NCBI GenBank assembly: GCA_026193555.1
Contig: JAPHUU010000121.1
Location: 1 to 7,081 of the forward strand
DNA length: 7,081 nt
DNA from: Rhodanobacter sp.
Lineage (GTDB): Bacteria > Pseudomonadota > Gammaproteobacteria > Xanthomonadales > Rhodanobacteraceae
Reading direction: 5' to 3'
Positions within the stretch are counted from its first letter, which is position 1. Each line of letters opens with the position of its first letter. Shown here piece by piece: positions 1 through 6,588 of this stretch. The translations under genes were made by a program, and so were the position numbers. Under the pieces are notes generated by a model. The model worked only from the letters and a program-made list of their open reading frames with translations. It was not told the DNA's origin and did not search any database.

Positions 1-1027
1 CGTCCAGTGAAAACCACGCACGTGCGACCGGCTGGCCAACCGCCTGCCTGGCCAGCAGCGGATCGTCCGCATTCAGCACCAGCACGCCGCCGGGCCCGAG
101 CACCCGCGCGACGGTCAGCTTGACCTCGGCCAGGCCGTCCAGATCGTGGATGCCGTACTCGCCAAAATGATCGTCGCTGACATTGGTGACCACCGCGACG
201 TCGGCACGCTGCACGGCAAGGCCCCGGCGCAGGATGCCACCGCGCGCGGTCTCGAGTATCGCGGCCTCGACGCGCATGTCACGCAACACGGCACGCGCAC
301 CGGCCGGGCCGGAAAAGTCGCCGGCCTCGATCGCCTCGCCATCGATGACCACGCCGTCGGTGCAGCTGTAACCGGCGGTCCAGCCGTGCGACTGGGCCAT
401 CGCGGCGAGCAGGCGTACCGTGGTGGTCTTCCCGTTGGAACCGGTCACGAGCGCCACCGGGACATCGTGCAGGGCATGCCACGGCACCGCGTCGGCCGCG
501 GGCAGTTGCGACAGCGCCCAGCTCCGTCCGCCGGTGCCCGCGCCGATCGACAGCGTCTCGTCGTCGACCAGCACGGTCAGCCCGTGTGCCTGGGCCGCCC
601 GCACCAGCGCCAGCAGCGGCGGCCGCCGCTCGGCCGCCGCGAAGCACCGCAGCGTGTGCCTCGCACAGTCCTCGTCCCACGCCGCGGGATGGCCCGGCGC
701 ATGCAGTCCCGCATCCCGCGCCAGTCGTTCGGCCAGGGTTGCCAGCCACGCCCATTCGTTCACCTCGGTCGCGGTGAACAGCTGATCCACCGGCGCGCCG
801 ATGGCCAGCGCCGCACCGCCGAGGTGACGGCGCACTACCATCGGCGCCGCGTCCCAGCCGAGTGCCCGGCTTGCCCGCTCGATGCGTGAACGCCACCCCT
901 GCAGCAACGCTTCGTCCAGCGGCACGCCGATCGTCTCGAGTACCGCGCCAGTGCCGTCAAAGTACAGATTGGCACCGGTCAGCCGGCGCGAATCGTCGAA
1001 CGGCAGGGAATCCGATGGCTGGCTCAA
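1..1027 (-). CDS. CphA-related Mur ligase lacking the ATP-grasp domain (3' end cut by window)
   Basis: 342 residues are visible; the C-terminus lies beyond base 1. The central Mur-ligase domain is clear: P-loop TGSNGKTTT (Lys200), then TDGV, ETARGGIL, NVSDDHFGEYG and LNADDP. All of these align closely with the Mur half of the neighbouring CphA, so it probably binds ATP and forms an amide bond. Substrate unknown. The N-terminus (RRLTGANLYFDG, residues 14-25) resembles the start of CphA (FVGPSLYAHFP). Residues 141-164 (LVRAA...LSIGAG) resemble the CphA linker LVRAA...LVQLGHG that precedes ATP-grasp; here the P-loop follows within about 40 residues. Start: an in-frame TGA at 1033-1031 blocks anything much longer, and no ATG occurs before residue 63. 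TTG at 1027-1025, overlapping the cphA stop as TTGA and preceded by GAGAG, is therefore the best start and keeps the conserved N-terminus. Last gene seen of the presumed cyanophycin operon. Alternative reading: an unrelated Mur-type ligase family with a convergent N-terminus. Confidence 0.85.
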   Translation of the reverse strand, partial: MSQPSDSLPFDDSRRLTGANLYFDGTGAVLETIGVPLDEALLQGWRSRIERASRALGWDAAPMVVRRHLGGAALAIGAPVDQLFTATEVNEWAWLATLAERLARDAGLHAPGHPAAWDEDCARHTLRCFAAAERRPPLLALVRAAQAHGLTVLVDDETLSIGAGTGGRSWALSQLPAADAVPWHALHDVPVALVTGSNGKTTTVRLLAAMAQSHGWTAGYSCTDGVVIDGEAIEAGDFSGPAGARAVLRDMRVEAAILETARGGILRRGLAVQRADVAVVTNVSDDHFGEYGIHDLDGLAEVKLTVARVLGPGGVLVLNADDPLLARQAVGQPVARAWFSLD

Positions 1028-3822
1028 TCGTCACTCTCGCGGGAAAAATGCACGCCGCGTTCATCGCGCACCACGTCGCCCAGCGCGGCGAAACTCGATT
1101 CGTCGAACACCGGCTCGATCACCGGCGCGCTCGCGACCACCGTCGCGCCCGATGCCTTCGCCACCGCCACGGCACCTTCCGGGCGGAACTTGATGATCTG
1201 CTTCCACGAACGCACCAGTGCGTCGGCGAATACCAGCAGCAGGTCCCCGGTCTGGCCCATGTGCAGCGCAGCGTCGATCGCCTGCTGCTCGTCGGCGATG
1301 ATCGAGATCGCCTCATCCGGCACGCCAGAGGCCTTCAGCGACCGCGCCAGCAACCGCGGCACCTCGTCGCCATCGCGCCCGCGCAAGGCATCGTCGCGGC
1401 GACAGATGTAGTGATCGAAGCGCCCGGCCACCGCGTCCGCGATCGCCACCAGATCCTCGTCGCGGCGGTCGCCGGGGCCGGCCAGCACCACGATGCGCCG
1501 ACCGGTCACATCCAGCCGCCCGGCCAGATCCGCCATCACCGACACCGCGTGCGCATTGTGGCCGTAGTCGAACAGCACCTTGAACGGATGCTCGCTGAAC
1601 ACGTTCATGCGTCCCGGCGCCTGGAAGAACGTGGTATCGAACGTGCGCAGGCCCTGGCGGATCGCATCGAGCTTGATACCCAGCGAGAACGCCATCGAGG
1701 CAGCGACCATCGCGTTCTGCACGTTGTGCAGCGCGCGACCTTCCAGCGTGGCGGGAATCAGGTGCGTCCACAGCAGCGGGATATGGCTGCCCTTGTCATA
1801 CAGGGTGATCATCGAGCCGTTGACGCCGGCCTCTAGCGCGCAGGCACGACCGCCGGCACGCACGTGCTCGCGCACCAGCGCATGCGACGGATTCATGGTG
1901 ACGTAGCAGATCACCTTCGCGTCGGTATAGCCCGACATCTTCAGCACGTTCGGGTCGTCGGCATTCAGCACGGCGCAGTCCTGCGCCACCTCGATCACGA
2001 TGCGCTTGACCTCGGCCAGCTGCTCCAGCGTGTCGATGCCCTTCAGGCCCAGATGGTCGGACTGCACATTCAGCACCGCGCCGACATTGACCGTCGGCAC
2101 GCCCATGCCGGCACGCAGCAGGCCACCGCGCGCGGTCTCCAGCACCGCGATGTCGATCTGCGGGTCGGACAGCACCATGCGCGCGGAGACCGGCCCGGTC
2201 ATGTCGCCCTCGACCGTGCGCTGGCCATCGATGTAGACGCCGTCGGTGGTGGTCAGGCCGGGCGTGTAGCCGGCCATCTTGGTGATGTGCGCCAGCATCC
2301 GTACGGTGGTGGTCTTGCCGTTGGTGCCGGTGACGGCGGCAATCGGCACGCGTGCCGGCGCACCCGGCGGAAACAGCATGTCGATCACCGGACCGGCCGC
2401 ATCGCGCGGCGTGCCTTCGCTCGGGCTCACATGCATGCGGAAGCCGGGTGCGGCATTCACCTCGCAGATACCGCCACCGATGCTCTTGTAACTCTCGGCG
2501 ATGTTGGTCGAGAGGAAATCGACGCCGCCGACATCCAGCCCGATCGCGCGGATCGCGCGCACCGCCATGTCGCGGTTGTCCGGATGGATGATGTCGGTGA
2601 CGTCGGTGGCGGTGCCGCCGGTGGACAGGTTGGCGGTCGAGCGCAGGTATACCGTCTCGCCGGCCTGCGGTACCGAGTCCGCCGTGTAGCCCATGCGCTG
2701 CATCATCATCGCGGCCTGCGCGTCCAGCTCCAGCCGGGTCAGCACCTTCTCGTGGCCGATGCCGCGGCGCGGATCGCGGTTCACGAGCTCCACCAGCTGC
2801 GCGATCGTGCTGCTGCCGTCACCGACCACGTGGCCGGGTGTGCGGCGGGTGGCGGCGACCAGTTCACCGTTGACCACCAGCAGGCGGTGGTCGTCGCCAC
2901 TGAGGAAGTTCTCGACGATCACCGAGCGCGAATGCTCGCGGGCCGCGGCGTAGCCGTCGCGGATCTCCTGCTCGCTGCTGAGGTGAATCGAGATGCCGCG
3001 GCCGTGATTGCCGTTGAACGGCTTGGTCACCACCGGCAGGCCAAGCCGCCGCGCCGCCCGCAGCGCGGCATCCTCGCTCTGCACCAGCATCTGCCGCGGC
3101 ACCGGCAGGCCCAGCGAGGCGAGGATCTTGTTGGTCTCTTCCTTGTCGCCGGCCAGCTCCACCGCGATATGCGGCGTGCGGCCGGTGACTGTGGCCTGGA
3201 TCCGCTGCTGGTACCTGCCGTGACCCAACTGCACCAGCGACTGCTCGTTCAGGCGCAGCCATGGAATGTCTCGCTGCTCGGCCGCACGTACCAGCGAGGC
3301 GGTCGACGGACCCAGCGCGCGGCGCTGCGCGTAACGGATGAACTCATCGCGCGCGACCGGCCACAGCCAACCCTCCGGCACGCTGCCGCCCGGCTGCAGA
3401 TCGGCCGGCAGCAGCGACGCCAGCAGGCGCAGGGCCAGCTCGCCGGCGGCGACACCCTCCTCCTTCTGCACGTATTCGTAGACCACCGAATAGACACCCG
3501 GCCGGTCCGCACTGCGGGTCTTGCCGAAGGTGACGTCCTCGCCGGCAACGTTCTGCAGCTCGATCGCCACGTGTTCGAGCACGTGGCCGAGCCAGGTGCC
3601 ATCGCCCTCGCGCATGCGGCGGATGAAGCCGCCCGGTTCGCGGTAGGAACAGCCGTGCTCGGCGAGGCCGGGCAGCGCGGCGATCAGGCCGTCGACGAAG
3701 CCGGCGCCCAGCTTGCCGGTGGGCCACTGCTCCAGCTCGCCCAGGTCCAGCTCCAGCCGGATCACCGGGAAGTGCGCATACAGCGACGGGCCGACGAAAA
3801 CGGAACGTTCAAGAATGCGCAT
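1024..3822 (-). CDS. cphA: Cyanophycin synthetase
   Basis: 932 residues. It polymerises cyanophycin in the cytoplasm: ATP-dependent addition of Asp to the backbone, then of Arg to each Asp side chain. Three parts are visible. The N-domain (about 1-165) starts MRILERSVFVGPSLY and contains HVLEH (80-84), an HxxEH motif of the kind linked to primer-generating hydrolysis in some CphA1 enzymes. The ATP-grasp domain (about 215-485) has KPFNGNHGRGI (267-277), DVGGVDFL (430-437) and CEVNAAPGFRMH (453-464). The Mur-ligase domain (about 490-885) has TGTNGKTTT (Lys503), ETARGG (562-567), NVQSDHLG, PGRMN (736-740) and DYGHNAHA (752-759). A short acidic tail ends SRESDD. Length is at the upper end for CphA1 and all motifs look intact, so it should be active. 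ATG at 3822 has AGGGA about 8 bases upstream and matches the usual family N-terminus. It lies 42 bases after cphB, and its stop overlaps the next gene's start. Confidence 0.96.
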   Translation of the reverse strand: MRILERSVFVGPSLYAHFPVIRLELDLGELEQWPTGKLGAGFVDGLIAALPGLAEHGCSYREPGGFIRRMREGDGTWLGHVLEHVAIELQNVAGEDVTFGKTRSADRPGVYSVVYEYVQKEEGVAAGELALRLLASLLPADLQPGGSVPEGWLWPVARDEFIRYAQRRALGPSTASLVRAAEQRDIPWLRLNEQSLVQLGHGRYQQRIQATVTGRTPHIAVELAGDKEETNKILASLGLPVPRQMLVQSEDAALRAARRLGLPVVTKPFNGNHGRGISIHLSSEQEIRDGYAAAREHSRSVIVENFLSGDDHRLLVVNGELVAATRRTPGHVVGDGSSTIAQLVELVNRDPRRGIGHEKVLTRLELDAQAAMMMQRMGYTADSVPQAGETVYLRSTANLSTGGTATDVTDIIHPDNRDMAVRAIRAIGLDVGGVDFLSTNIAESYKSIGGGICEVNAAPGFRMHVSPSEGTPRDAAGPVIDMLFPPGAPARVPIAAVTGTNGKTTTVRMLAHITKMAGYTPGLTTTDGVYIDGQRTVEGDMTGPVSARMVLSDPQIDIAVLETARGGLLRAGMGVPTVNVGAVLNVQSDHLGLKGIDTLEQLAEVKRIVIEVAQDCAVLNADDPNVLKMSGYTDAKVICYVTMNPSHALVREHVRAGGRACALEAGVNGSMITLYDKGSHIPLLWTHLIPATLEGRALHNVQNAMVAASMAFSLGIKLDAIRQGLRTFDTTFFQAPGRMNVFSEHPFKVLFDYGHNAHAVSVMADLAGRLDVTGRRIVVLAGPGDRRDEDLVAIADAVAGRFDHYICRRDDALRGRDGDEVPRLLARSLKASGVPDEAISIIADEQQAIDAALHMGQTGDLLLVFADALVRSWKQIIKFRPEGAVAVAKASGATVVASAPVIEPVFDESSFAALGDVVRDERGVHFSRESDD

Positions 3823-3846
3823 GTGGGTTTCCCTGGATCGGTAATG

Positions 3847-3869
3847 CGTGACGGAAGACGTGCGTCACG
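3847..3869 (-). other. Hairpin across the cphB stop, before cphA
   Basis: A perfect 7-base inverted repeat, CGTGACG (3847-3853) and CGTCACG (3863-3869), with a 9-base loop. The second arm contains the cphB stop codon. No T-run follows on the minus strand, so it is unlikely to end transcription fully. A role in mRNA processing or in setting the cphB:cphA ratio is inference only. Confidence 0.4.
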
Positions 3870-4740
3870 AGGTCTGCTTGGGTGTCGCCAGGCTGCCCGC
3901 CGAGGCGTGGCGTGTCTGCAGATTGAAGGTGGCGCCGGCAATCAGTACATGGATGGTCAGGCCGAGCATGCACACCGTGCCGTCTTCGCCGGCATCGGCC
4001 ATCGACGAGAACTGCAGGTTGCCTGCGTCCAGCACGGTAACCGCGCCACTGCCGACGACCTCGAGCGTGTTGTCCGGGCAAATGAAGGCGGCGGTGTCCT
4101 CGTCCAGACCGATGCCGACCGCATACGGGTTGTAGGCGAGCGCGGCCATCAGCCGGCCGAGCCGGTCGCGCTGGCTGAAATGCTGATCGATGATGAAGCG
4201 GTTGGTCAGACCCAGCCCCGGTGCCAGCCGCACACTGCCGGCCGTCGGCGACAGGCCTTCCTTGCCGAACGCGATCATGTGCTCGCTGAGGATGGCCGCT
4301 CCGGCGCTGGTGCCGCCGACATGCACGCCACGGGCGTTCAGCGCACGAATCCGCTGCGCCACCGGCGTGCCGCCGATCATGGTCGACAGACGCAGCTGGT
4401 TGCCGCCGGTGAAGAAAATGCCGGTGGCGCGATCGAGCCGTTCGAGGCGGCTTTTTTCCTCGGTATCGCGGCGCATGTCGAAGTCGAGTACATCGACTTC
4501 GCCGACACCGAGCCCGCGAAACAGGGCTTCGTAGCGTGGTCCGGTAGCGGCCAGCTGGCTCGCGGTGGGAATCACCACGATGTTCGCGCTGCTGCCACCG
4601 CACAGTTGCGCGAAGCGCTCGAGAATGTGTGGATCGTTCTCTTTTTCCTCAGCGCCGCCGATCGGCACGATCCATCCGCGTTGCTCCCCTTCCATCACCC
4701 TGCTGGGACTCATCTGATTCTCTGCTTTTTTCGATGTCAT
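3865..4740 (-). CDS. cphB: Cyanophycinase (peptidase family S51)
   Basis: 291 residues from the chosen start. It is a serine-type exopeptidase that releases beta-Asp-Arg dipeptides from cyanophycin. Family marks: WIVPIGGAEEK near the N-terminus (23-33), TGGNQLRL (111-118), the nucleophile in GTSAGAA (Ser145), IIDQHFSQRDR with His187, and GIGLDEDTAAF (209-219). Their order and spacing match Synechocystis CphB (about 271 residues). No signal peptide or lipobox is visible, so it should be the intracellular depolymerase rather than an extracellular CphE-type enzyme. Several in-frame ATGs lie close together: 4857, 4758, 4740, 4713 and 4695. The first overlaps the end of iadA and is unlikely. 4740 and 4713 each have CAGAGAA four bases upstream; I chose 4740 (52 bases after iadA), but 4713 (282 residues) is equally possible. 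It is followed by cphA after 42 bases. Confidence 0.95.
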   Translation of the reverse strand: MTSKKAENQMSPSRVMEGEQRGWIVPIGGAEEKENDPHILERFAQLCGGSSANIVVIPTASQLAATGPRYEALFRGLGVGEVDVLDFDMRRDTEEKSRLERLDRATGIFFTGGNQLRLSTMIGGTPVAQRIRALNARGVHVGGTSAGAAILSEHMIAFGKEGLSPTAGSVRLAPGLGLTNRFIIDQHFSQRDRLGRLMAALAYNPYAVGIGLDEDTAAFICPDNTLEVVGSGAVTVLDAGNLQFSSMADAGEDGTVCMLGLTIHVLIAGATFNLQTRHASAGSLATPKQTS

Positions 4741-4755
4741 GCGGTTCTCTGGGCC

Positions 4756-4776
4756 CATCGGATCACGCGATCCATG
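4756..4776 (-). other. Small hairpin between iadA and cphB
   Basis: GGATC (4760-4764) pairs with GATCC (4769-4773) around a four-base loop, and CAT/ATG extends the stem past one bulged base. It lies in the 52-base iadA-cphB gap with no T-tract, so it is not a standard terminator. It might slow decay or modulate expression between the genes. The left flank includes the alternative cphB ATG at 4758-4756. Confidence 0.35.
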
Positions 4777-4792
4777 CTGACGCAGCGAACAT

Positions 4793-5965
4793 CTAGTTTT
4801 CGTTCTCGAACGTGCCGCGATGTTCGACGCGACCGGCGCGGACGTGCACCACGCCACCCGCTATTACATCATGCGCCGCGCCGGCTGCGTCGAGCGCCAG
4901 CAGATCCGCATCGGCGCCAACCCGGATCCGGCCCTTGTCCGCCAGCCGCAGCAGGCGCGCCGGATTGCTGGTGAATGCGGGCAACGCCCGCTCCAGCGGC
5001 ACGCCGCGGCGGACCACGTCATTCAGGGTTTCCAGCAGCGCGCCGGACTCGCCCACGCCCATCCGGCAGACATGGCCCTCGGCGTCGAACACCGGCAGGC
5101 AGCCGCCGGCATCCGAACTGATCGTGATGCGCTCGGCCGCTGTACCGCTGTCCAGATAGCGCAGCAGCGCATCGGCGGCGCTCCAGGCATCCTCGCCCTC
5201 CTCCACCGGAAACGCGGTGAGGTCGATCGTGCAGCCCTGCGCGGCCAGCGCCAGCGCCTCGTCGAACAGCGCCTTGCGCCGGTTCACGTGGGTCGGGTGG
5301 AATACCCGCGGCGGCAGTTCGCTCTGCGCCAGCGCCTGGCGCACCAGCTCCAGCCCGCGCGGGCCATCGCCCAGATGCAGATGCAACACGCCGGCCTTGC
5401 CGGTCATCAACCCGGCGACGTGTGCGTCCGCCGCCAGCCGCAGCAGTTCGTCCAGGGTCGGCTGGCTGGAGCGGTGATCGCTGATCGCCACCTCGCCGAT
5501 GCCGATCAGCGCCTCGATGAACACCAGATCGCCACGCACCGTGCCGGTCAGCGTGCGTGGCGGCAGGTGATAGCCACCGGTGAAGGCCAGCGCGCTCAGC
5601 CCCTCCTCGCGCAGCGCGTATACCGTGGCCAGCAGATCCTGCGGTCCGCGCGCCACGTCGTCGGTACCGAGCAGGCCGACCACCGTGGTGATCCCGGCAC
5701 GGGTGAAACGCGACACCCCCTGCGGCGGCACCCGTGTGCGGAAACCCGCCTCGCCGCCACCGCCGGTGACATGCACATGGGCATCGATCAGCCCGGGCAA
5801 CAGCCGGCGCCCCTGCAGATCGATCGTCTGCACCGACAGCGCCGCGGGCAGATCCGCCAGCTCGGCGCCCATCCACAGGATGCGACCGCCGCCCAGCAGG
5901 AGATGCTGCTGACCCAACGGTTCGGGCGCATGGACCTGCGCATTGCGGAGCAGCAAGAGATTCAT
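4793..5965 (-). CDS. iadA: Isoaspartyl dipeptidase (beta-aspartyl peptidase, amidohydrolase superfamily, M38)
   Basis: 390 residues from ATG 5965, the same size as E. coli IadA. It hydrolyses beta-aspartyl dipeptides; here the likely substrate is the beta-Asp-Arg released by CphB, giving Asp and Arg. Aligned from memory with E. coli IadA, these match: metal ligands in DAHVHVTGGGGEAG (His63, His65, Glu72), Tyr132, SDHRSS (Arg165), HLHLGD (His197), THVNR (His226, Arg229) and SSD (Asp285). The residue aligned with the carboxylated metal-bridging Lys162 is Glu158 (IGIGEVAISDHR), and the residue aligned with Ser289 is Cys289. The reading frame stays open to 6154, but homology begins at MNLLLLRNAQVHAPE. 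ATG 5989 is an alternative, adding eight residues (MGDRHAAP). Neither has a strong Shine-Dalgarno sequence. Probable first gene of the cyanophycin operon. Confidence 0.94.
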   Translation of the reverse strand: MNLLLLRNAQVHAPEPLGQQHLLLGGGRILWMGAELADLPAALSVQTIDLQGRRLLPGLIDAHVHVTGGGGEAGFRTRVPPQGVSRFTRAGITTVVGLLGTDDVARGPQDLLATVYALREEGLSALAFTGGYHLPPRTLTGTVRGDLVFIEALIGIGEVAISDHRSSQPTLDELLRLAADAHVAGLMTGKAGVLHLHLGDGPRGLELVRQALAQSELPPRVFHPTHVNRRKALFDEALALAAQGCTIDLTAFPVEEGEDAWSAADALLRYLDSGTAAERITISSDAGGCLPVFDAEGHVCRMGVGESGALLETLNDVVRRGVPLERALPAFTSNPARLLRLADKGRIRVGADADLLALDAAGAAHDVIAGGVVHVRAGRVEHRGTFENEN

Positions 5966-6068
5966 CGGTGCAGCGTGCCGGTCACCCATGGCGCCGTCAA
6001 GCCGGACGGGGTGGCATGTTCCGGGCCGGGCCAGCACAATCGCGCTCTTGCCCTCCGCCCAGCGCAGC
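5966..6068. promoter_or_regulatory. Divergent intergenic region iadA / DUF2127
   Basis: This 103-base gap must hold the promoter of the DUF2127 gene and, if the four minus-strand genes are one operon, that of the cyanophycin operon, unless starts lie inside the neighbouring genes. I see no good sigma-70 pair on either strand. The one notable element is an inverted repeat at 5994-6009 (CCGTC, six-base spacer, GACGG), which could be a small operator or chance in GC-rich DNA. Its left arm overlaps a minus-strand TTGACG (6000-5995). Confidence 0.3.
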
Positions 6069-6575
6069 ATGACCCAGCAACCCGACCGAGAGATTGCCCT
6101 GCCCCAGGTTTCGCCCGAATCGCAACACAGCCTCGGGCTGCGGGTGATCGCCATCTACAAGGGGTTCGAAACGCTGGGGCTGCTGCTGGCCGCCGGCGCG
6201 GCGTTCCATCTGCAGCGCCATCAGAACGTCGACCGATTGGTGCACTGGCTGGAGCACCTCTCGCTGACCGACAGCAACAGCTTGCGCTGGCAACTGGTCG
6301 AGGCTCTGATGAAGCTCGGCCCGAGCCGGTTCGTGGCGCTCGGCATGGTCGCGCTGGGCTATGCCTCGCTGTTTGCCACCGAAGGCATCGGGCTGTGGCT
6401 GCGCAAGCGCTGGGCCGAATGGTTCACGGTGATCGCCACCGCCTCCCTGATTCCGATCGAGCTGTACGAGACGACGCAGCGTTTCAGCTGGTTCAAGCTT
6501 GGCGTACTGCTGACCAACGTGGCCATCGTGATCTACCTCACGCGGATCGCCCGGCAGTCGCATTCGCGCAGCTGA
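6069..6575 (+). CDS. DUF2127 family membrane protein
   Basis: 168 residues. Function unknown. The pattern is that of DUF2127: LRVIAIYKGFETLGLLL near the N-terminus (24-40), a polar middle with DRLVHWLEHLSL, then YASLFATEGIGLWLRKRWAEW (98-118, broken here only as positions), ASLIPIELYE (125-134) and the final LLTNVAIVIYL (147-157). Four hydrophobic segments are seen at about 24-48, 88-110, 117-134 and 144-162, so it is an inner-membrane protein. ATG 6069 (MTQQPDRE) sits just before the conserved region. The frame is open upstream to ATG 5943, but that would overlap iadA and add a sequence unlike the family. No clear ribosome binding site. It is divergent from iadA and convergent with the transporter; nothing ties it to cyanophycin beyond position. 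Confidence 0.9.
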   Translation: MTQQPDREIALPQVSPESQHSLGLRVIAIYKGFETLGLLLAAGAAFHLQRHQNVDRLVHWLEHLSLTDSNSLRWQLVEALMKLGPSRFVALGMVALGYASLFATEGIGLWLRKRWAEWFTVIATASLIPIELYETTQRFSWFKLGVLLTNVAIVIYLTRIARQSHSRS

Positions 6576-6588
6576 GCCTGCGCGCTCA
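6565..6588. terminator. Possible bidirectional terminator between convergent genes
   Basis: Two mutually exclusive inverted repeats fill the gap between the DUF2127 and transporter stops. One is a 7-base GC-rich stem, CGCGCAG/CTGCGCG (6565-6571/6578-6584), with a six-base loop. The other is TGAGC/GCTCA (6573-6577/6584-6588), whose outer bases are the two stop codons themselves. The place suits a shared terminator, but neither strand has a T-tract after the stem. Confidence 0.35.

Noticed and set aside
146..889. A 247-codon plus-strand frame at the window start
   Set aside because: It mirrors the Mur-ligase gene on the other strand, whose P-loop and other motifs are unmistakable.
4741..4857. 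Longer cphB starts at ATG 4857 or 4758
   Set aside because: 4857 lies inside the end of iadA and encodes residues unlike cyanophycinase; 4758 has no ribosome binding site, unlike 4740 and 4713.
1864..4974. A 1036-codon open frame on the plus strand opposite cphA and cphB
   Set aside because: It runs antisense to two strongly recognised genes. Its product is rich in His, Arg, Gln and Ala with no family motif, as expected of a mirror frame in high-GC DNA.
5972..6000. A possible sigma-70 promoter for iadA: TTGACG (6000-5995), 17-base spacer, CACGCT
   Set aside because: The -10 element matches only two of six consensus bases, and the start would fall on the iadA ATG itself.
5966..6154. N-terminal extension of iadA to ATG 6154
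   Set aside because: The extra residues do not resemble the family, would overlap the DUF2127 coding start, and IadA homology begins at 5965.
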